DNA of 10,889 bases, from positions 1 through 10,889 of the forward strand of contig DASQGX010000267.1 of assembly GCA_035632395.1 (NCBI GenBank), given 5' to 3'. Below, one piece after another: positions 7,153 to 10,889 of the stretch. The notes under the pieces are model-generated. The model did not search any database, was not told where the DNA came from, and worked only from the letters and a program-made list of their open reading frames with translations. How positions within the stretch are numbered: position 1 is the first letter of the stretch; each line of letters begins with the position of its first letter. Source of the DNA: REEB95 sp035632395. GTDB lineage: Bacteria; Pseudomonadota; Alphaproteobacteria; ATCC43930; CGMCC-115725. Both the position numbers and the translations under genes were made by a program.

Positions 7153-9528
7153 CTACGCGGCCGCCTTGCGGCCGTTGATGGCGCGCCACACCCGCTCGGG
7201 CGACGCCGGCATTTGGATCTCGCTCACGCCGACGGTGCTCAGCGCGTTCAGCACCGCGTTCATCACGGCGCCGGGCGCGCCGATCGCGCCGGCCTCGCCG
7301 CAACCTTTAACGCCGAGCGGATTGTGCGTGCACAGCGTCGCATGCGTCTCGACGGCGAACGACGGCAGGTCGCCAGCGCGCGGCATGCGGTAGTCCATGA
7401 ACGAGCCAGTGACGAGCTGGCCGTTTTCCGGATCGTAACGGCATTCCTCGAACAGCGCCTGGCCGATGCCTTGCGCCAGGCCGCCATGCACCTGGCCTTC
7501 GACGATCATCGGATTGACGATGCGGCCGAAATCGTCGGCGGCGGTCATGCTGATCAGTTGGACCGTGCCAGTGTCGGGATCGATCTCGACTTCGGCGATA
7601 TGTGCACCCGACGGGAAGGTGAAGTTTTTCGGATCGTAATAGGCGGTCTCGTCGAGGCCGGGCTCGAGCGTCTCGAGCGGATAGTTGTGCGGAATGTAGG
7701 CCGCCAGCGCGACCTCGCCGAAGCTCTTTGACTTGTCCGTGCCGGCGACAGTGAACTTGCCGTCCTTGAATTCGATGTCGGCTTCGGCGGCTTCAAGCAG
7801 ATGCGCCGCGATCTTCTTGCCCTTGGCCTCGATCTTGTCGAGCGCCTTGACCAGCGCCGAGCCACCAACCGGCAGCGAACGCGAGCCACAGGTGCCCATG
7901 CCGAACGGCGTCTTGGCCGTGTCGCCGTGCACCACATCGACTTGATCGACGGGCATTCCCAATCGCTCGGCAACCACTTGCGCGAAGGTGGTCTCGTGAC
8001 CCTGGCCGTGGCTGTGGGTTCCGGTGAAGACGGTGATCGAGCCAGTCGGATTGACGCGGACCTCGGCAACCTCGTAAAGGCCGGCGCGCGCGCCGAGCGA
8101 TCCCGCCACCGCCGAGGGAGCGACGCCGCACGCCTCGATATAGGTGGCCAGGCCGATGCCGCGCAGCTTGCCGCGCTTCTTGGCATCGTCACGGCGCATG
8201 GCGAAGCCCGGGTAGTCTGCGGCCTTCAATGCCAGATCGAGCGTGCTGAAATAATCGCCGCTGTCGTAAGCGAGCGCGACCGGCGTCTGGTACGGATAGG
8301 CGTCCTTGGGAATGAAATTCTTGCGGCGCAGCTCGGCCGGATCGGTCTTGAGCTCGGCGGCCGCCTTGCTGACCAGGCGCTCGACGACATAGCTCGCTTC
8401 GGGCCGGCCGGCGCCGCGATAGGCGTCAACTGGCACGGTGTTGGTGAATACGCCCTTGACCTCTGCATAGATCGCCGGGGTCGTGTACGTCCCGGCAAGG
8501 AGCGTTGCGTAGAGATAGGTCGGCACCGCCGGCGCAAAGGTCGAGAGATAGGCGCCGAGGCCCGCCAGCGTCGAGACGCGCAAACCGATGAACTTGCCGT
8601 CCTTGTCGAGCGCGAGTTCGGCATGCGTGACGTGGTCGCGGCCGTGCGCATCGGACATGAAGCTTTCGCTGCGCTCCGCCGTCCACTTCACCGGCCGGCC
8701 GAGTTGAGTCGCCGCCCAGGTCACCGCCGCTTCCTCGGCATAATGAAAGATCTTCGAGCCGAAGCCGCCGCCGACGTCCGGCGCAACGACGCGCAATTTG
8801 TGCTCGGACACGTGCAGCACGAACGCGCCCATCAGCAAGCGGATGGCGTGAGGGTTCTGGCTGGTGGTGAACAGCGTGTGCTCGCCGGTGGCGCGGTCGT
8901 AGTCGCCGATATAGGCGCGCGGCTCCATCGCGTTCGGCACGAGCCGGTTGTTGACGACGTCGAGCTTGGTGACGTGCGCCGCCTTGGCGAACGCGGCGTC
9001 GGTCGCCGCCTTATCGCCAATGTGCCAGTCGTAACAGATATTGTTCTTGGCGTCGGCGTGCAGCTGCGGCGCGCCTGGCTTCACCGCGGCGTCGACCGCG
9101 GTCACCGACGGCAGTTCGTTGTAGGTGATCTCGACTAGCTCGGCGGCTTCCTCGGCCGCCGTCTTGCTATCGGCGATGACCACCGCGACCGGATCGCCGA
9201 CGTGGCGCACTTTGCCCGACGCCAGCACCGGATGCGGCGGCTCGGCCATCGGCGAGCCGTCCTTGTTCTTGACGCCCCAGCCGCAGGGCAGGGTGCCGAG
9301 GCCGGCCTTGATCAAATCGGCGCCGGTATAGACTGCGACGACGCTTGGCGCGCCGGCGGCGCGCTTGGTGGCGATGGATTTGATCTCGGCGTGCGCGTGC
9401 GGGCTGCGCACGAAGACGGCATAGACTTGGCCGGCCCGGTTGATGTCGTCGGTGTAGTGGCCTTTACCGGTGAGGAAGCGGAGATCTTCCTTGCGACGTA
9501 CCGGGTCGCCAATCATGCGCGCGGTCAT
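7153..9528 (-). CDS. coxL: Molybdopterin large subunit of form II CO dehydrogenase-like molybdenum hydroxylase (CoxL family)
   Basis: This 791-residue protein is full length for the xanthine oxidase/CoxL family. The N-terminal a/b-hammerhead domain (about 17-130) opens with RRKEDLRFLTGKGHYTDDIN. Cofactor contacts include GGGFGSK (253-259), GQGHET (508-513) and GCGEAGAIG (742-750), whose E745 matches the catalytic base of the family. The active-site loop reads AYRGAGR (369-375). Proven aerobic CO dehydrogenases (form I) have AYxCSFR there, with the Cys that holds Cu. This is therefore form II, whose substrate is often unknown. The ATG at 9528 overlaps the coxS TGA as ATGA, and MIGDPVRRKED right after it is typical. 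The open frame reaching back to 9708 lies inside coxS and is rejected. It should form a heterotrimer pair with CoxS and CoxM in the cytoplasm, with molybdopterin cytosine dinucleotide expected. Confidence 0.95.
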   Translation of the reverse strand: MTARMIGDPVRRKEDLRFLTGKGHYTDDINRAGQVYAVFVRSPHAHAEIKSIATKRAAGAPSVVAVYTGADLIKAGLGTLPCGWGVKNKDGSPMAEPPHPVLASGKVRHVGDPVAVVIADSKTAAEEAAELVEITYNELPSVTAVDAAVKPGAPQLHADAKNNICYDWHIGDKAATDAAFAKAAHVTKLDVVNNRLVPNAMEPRAYIGDYDRATGEHTLFTTSQNPHAIRLLMGAFVLHVSEHKLRVVAPDVGGGFGSKIFHYAEEAAVTWAATQLGRPVKWTAERSESFMSDAHGRDHVTHAELALDKDGKFIGLRVSTLAGLGAYLSTFAPAVPTYLYATLLAGTYTTPAIYAEVKGVFTNTVPVDAYRGAGRPEASYVVERLVSKAAAELKTDPAELRRKNFIPKDAYPYQTPVALAYDSGDYFSTLDLALKAADYPGFAMRRDDAKKRGKLRGIGLATYIEACGVAPSAVAGSLGARAGLYEVAEVRVNPTGSITVFTGTHSHGQGHETTFAQVVAERLGMPVDQVDVVHGDTAKTPFGMGTCGSRSLPVGGSALVKALDKIEAKGKKIAAHLLEAAEADIEFKDGKFTVAGTDKSKSFGEVALAAYIPHNYPLETLEPGLDETAYYDPKNFTFPSGAHIAEVEIDPDTGTVQLISMTAADDFGRIVNPMIVEGQVHGGLAQGIGQALFEECRYDPENGQLVTGSFMDYRMPRAGDLPSFAVETHATLCTHNPLGVKGCGEAGAIGAPGAVMNAVLNALSTVGVSEIQMPASPERVWRAINGRKAAA

Positions 9529-10001
9529 GGCCGCGCCTTTGCCATGGCCTCCGCACCCGCTTTTATTGCTTTTACGATGTTGTGATAGCCGGTGCAGCGG
9601 CAGAGATTGCCCTCGAGCCACTCGCGGATCTGTTGCTCCGACGGATTCTTGTTGTGCTTCACCAGATCGAGTGCGCTCATCACCATGCCGGGCGTGCAGT
9701 AGCCGCATTGCAGGCCGTGATGCTCGCGAAACGCTTCCTGCATCGGATGGAGGGTGTCGCCGTTGGCGACCCCCTCAATCGTCTTGACCTCGGCGCCGTC
9801 GCATTGCACGGCAAGGATGGTGCAGCTTTTGATGCCATCGCCGTTGACGTGCACGACGCAGCAGCCGCACTGGCTGGTGTCGCAGCCGACATGCGTGCCG
9901 GTGAGGCCGAGCGTCTCGCGCAGGAATTCGACGAGCAGGGTGCGCGGCTCGACATTGCCGGACATCTTCTTGCCGTTCACCGTCATGGTGACGTTGGGCA
10001 T
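9525..10001 (-). CDS. coxS: [2Fe-2S] iron-sulfur subunit of CO dehydrogenase/xanthine dehydrogenase-like molybdenum hydroxylase (CoxS family)
   Basis: At 158 residues this is the normal CoxS size. The N-terminal plant-type ferredoxin domain carries C40, C45, C48 and C60 (GCDTSQCGCC, then SC) for the distal [2Fe-2S] cluster. The C-terminal four-helix domain carries C99-x2-C102 (QCGYCTPG) and C134-x-C136 (NLCRCTGY) for the cluster next to molybdopterin. C47 is an additional cysteine within the first motif. All eight ligands are present, so electron transfer from the Mo centre to FAD should be intact. The ATG at 10001 is preceded by a strong Shine-Dalgarno, GAGGAGGT (10009-10016). The stop overlaps the coxL start by 4 bp, so the two are translated in step. 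It follows coxG after a 79-bp gap. Confidence 0.96.
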   Translation of the reverse strand: MPNVTMTVNGKKMSGNVEPRTLLVEFLRETLGLTGTHVGCDTSQCGCCVVHVNGDGIKSCTILAVQCDGAEVKTIEGVANGDTLHPMQEAFREHHGLQCGYCTPGMVMSALDLVKHNKNPSEQQIREWLEGNLCRCTGYHNIVKAIKAGAEAMAKARP

Positions 10002-10008
10002 TTTCGGA

Positions 10009-10016
10009 ACCTCCTC
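10009..10016 (-). promoter_or_regulatory. Strong ribosome binding site of coxS
   Basis: GAGGAGGT on the - strand, 7 bp before the ATG at 10001. It is the closest match to the Shine-Dalgarno consensus that I saw before a gene start in the window, which suggests high expression of the coxS-coxL pair. Confidence 0.8.
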
Positions 10017-10047
10017 AGGGCGGCGCGCTGCCTTATTGGTTGCGGCG

Positions 10048-10077
10048 ATTGTCGTGCCGGAAATCGGCCCTGGTCAA
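10048..10077 (-). promoter_or_regulatory. Possible secondary promoter before coxS
   Basis: On the - strand TTGACC (10072-10077) and GACAAT (10048-10053) are 18 bp apart in the 79-bp gap between coxG and coxS. The -35 is good and the -10 matches TATAAT at 4 of 6. It could let coxSLM be transcribed apart from coxG. This is a by-eye match only. Confidence 0.3.
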
Positions 10078-10080
10078 GCG

Positions 10081-10683
10081 TCAGCGGGTGAAGAAATAGA
10101 GCATCGCCGCGACCAGCGCGGCCAGGATCGCTGCCCACACCACCGGCGACAGGCGTTTGCCCTCCGGTTGCGCAGGCATGACAGTGGGCGCAGGCGGTTG
10201 CGGCGCGGTAGGCGCAGCCTCAGCAGGTGCCACTGCCGGCGCGGGCGCGCCGACGATCGCCGCGAACTTAGCGAAGAAGTCGTCGGCGTACTTGCGCGCC
10301 GTGCTGTCGATCAGGCGCGAGCCGATCTGCGCCAGCTTGCCGCCGACCTGCGCCGTCACCTTATATGACAGCTTGGTGGCGTCGCCATCCGGCGTCAGAT
10401 GCACTTCGGCGCCGCCTTTGGCGAAGCCGGCGACGCCGCCGGTGCCTTCGCCGCTGATCTTGTAGCCGTTCGGTGGATCGAGATCGGACAGCGTCACCTT
10501 GCCGCCGAAGCGAGCGCTCACCGGACCGACACGCGCCTGCACCTTGGCGGTGAACTCGGTCGGCGAAATCCTCTGCACCTCCTCGCAGCCGCTGATGCAT
10601 TGCTTGAGGATGTCGGGATCGTTGAGCGCGTCCCAAACTCTTTTCTGCGGCGCGGCGACGCGATATTCGCCGGTCATGTCCAT
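10081..10683 (-). CDS. coxG: CoxG-family SRPBCC protein with C-terminal membrane anchor
   Basis: This is a 200-residue protein. Residues 1 to about 144 form an SRPBCC (START-like) domain of the CoxG family: MDMTGEYRVAAPQKRVWDAL opens it, with NDPDILKQCISGCEE and then VGPVSARFGGKVTLSDL following. Residues 146-176 are an Ala/Pro-rich linker, and residues 179-197 (LSPVVWAAILAALVAAMLYF region) are one transmembrane helix at the C-terminus. In Oligotropha carboxidovorans CoxG is reported to help attach CO dehydrogenase to the membrane, and this layout would fit such a tether; the role here is inference. The ATG at 10683 has AGGGG 7 bp upstream (10691-10695). A second ATG two codons on is possible, and a frame extension to 10740 is unlikely because it would cover the promoter region. 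It is the first gene of the cox operon. Confidence 0.92.
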   Translation of the reverse strand: MDMTGEYRVAAPQKRVWDALNDPDILKQCISGCEEVQRISPTEFTAKVQARVGPVSARFGGKVTLSDLDPPNGYKISGEGTGGVAGFAKGGAEVHLTPDGDATKLSYKVTAQVGGKLAQIGSRLIDSTARKYADDFFAKFAAIVGAPAPAVAPAEAAPTAPQPPAPTVMPAQPEGKRLSPVVWAAILAALVAAMLYFFTR

Positions 10684-10711
10684 GCGGGCACCCCTGGTCT
10701 TTTGTTGCGGA

Positions 10712-10740
10712 ACCGTAGCGCCCGCGCTGGACAGCGACAA
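10712..10740 (-). promoter_or_regulatory. Possible promoter of the coxGSLM operon
   Basis: On the - strand TTGTCG (10735-10740) and TACGGT (10712-10717) are separated by 17 bp, and the -10 is preceded by GGCGC. Transcription would begin about 22 bp before the coxG ATG. The pattern resembles housekeeping promoters of alphaproteobacteria but departs from consensus at the -10. Confidence 0.35.
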
Positions 10741-10762
10741 GCGCGCGACCTGCCGGGGCGGG

Positions 10763-10792
10763 TTGCGTGCAGCGCGCAGCCTCGGCCATAGT
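10763..10792 (+). promoter_or_regulatory. Possible promoter of the divergent membrane-protein gene
   Basis: TTGCGT (10763-10768) and CATAGT (10787-10792) are 18 bp apart on the + strand. Transcription would start at about 10799-10801, at the ATG itself, and would give a leaderless or nearly leaderless mRNA. No Shine-Dalgarno is seen before the ATG, which fits. Confidence 0.3.
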
Positions 10793-10800
10793 CGGCGCCG

Positions 10801-10889
10801 ATGGCGGGGGGACTTCCATACGGCAGCCTGATCTGGGGCCTGCCATTCGTCGGCCTGTTGCTCACGCTGGCGATCACGCCGCTCGGTGT
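10801..10889 (+). CDS. N-terminus of a membrane protein, possibly a sodium:proton antiporter; 3' end cut by window
   Basis: Only 29 codons are visible: MAGGLPYGSLIWGLPFVGLL, then LTLAITPLG, running off the right edge. One hydrophobic helix begins at about residue 10. The wording (SLIWGLPFVGLLL...ITPL) resembles the opening of alphaproteobacterial proteins annotated as sodium:proton antiporters of the CitMHS/NhaD-like group, but so short a piece cannot prove this. An in-frame TAG at 10789-10791 makes the ATG at 10801 the first possible ATG start. The gene is divergent from coxG, with 117 bp between the two starts, so the two may share a regulatory region. Confidence 0.55.
   Translation, partial: MAGGLPYGSLIWGLPFVGLLLTLAITPLG

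Noticed and set aside
7801..9138. 445-codon open frame on the + strand opposite coxL
   Set aside because: Arg/Gly/His-rich, no recognisable domain, and antisense to a certain CoxL with all active-site motifs. It follows from codon bias on the other strand.
7153..9528. True aerobic (form I) CO dehydrogenase
   Set aside because: The AYxCSFR loop is absent (AYRGAGR instead), and the gene order is S-L-M, not M-S-L.
9529..9708. N-terminal extension of CoxL
   Set aside because: The extension lies wholly within coxS in another frame and has unusual composition. The ATGA overlap at 9525-9528 and the family N-terminus support the start at 9528.

Overview
The window is high-GC DNA. Every complete gene lies on the - strand, in tightly packed and overlapping operons. 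Gene types, protein style and small details (form II cox genes, a short 'QLRAARALLG' regulator, CCCTC...GAGGG dispersed repeats) suggest an alphaproteobacterium of the Hyphomicrobiales, in the Bradyrhizobium/Xanthobacteraceae neighbourhood. This placement is by recognition only; no search was run.

Layout in the direction of transcription (right to left). (1) Positions 10683-6338 hold a molybdenum-hydroxylase operon in the order coxG-coxS-coxL-coxM: an SRPBCC accessory protein with a C-terminal membrane anchor, the [2Fe-2S] subunit, the molybdopterin subunit and the FAD subunit. The S-L-M order and the AYRGAGR active-site loop of CoxL mark it as form II ('CO-dehydrogenase-like'), so the substrate is uncertain. 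(2) Positions 6198-5938 hold a small XRE-type regulator starting at GTG. A 37-bp imperfect palindrome directly upstream is a good operator candidate. (3) Positions 5913-5803 hold two copies of a REP-like palindromic repeat. (4) Positions 5780-1 hold hyfB-hyfC-hyfE-hyfF-hyfG, the membrane arm and large subunit of a hydrogenase-4/complex I-like machine. hyfG runs off the left edge. On the far right (10801-10889, + strand) is the start of a divergent membrane protein, possibly a sodium:proton antiporter.

The main point of interest is that the hyf-like operon is probably not a hydrogenase. In HyfG the position of the proximal Ni-binding CxxC reads Ser-Gly-Asp-Ser. The ion-pumping subunits, in contrast, keep their charged channel residues. 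This fits the 'energy-converting hydrogenase related' (Ehr) type of complex, whose reaction is unknown. It lies beside, and in the same orientation as, a molybdenum hydroxylase of unknown substrate, with a regulator gene between them. A functional link (redox chemistry by CoxSLM, ion pumping by the Hyf-like complex) is possible but is inference only.
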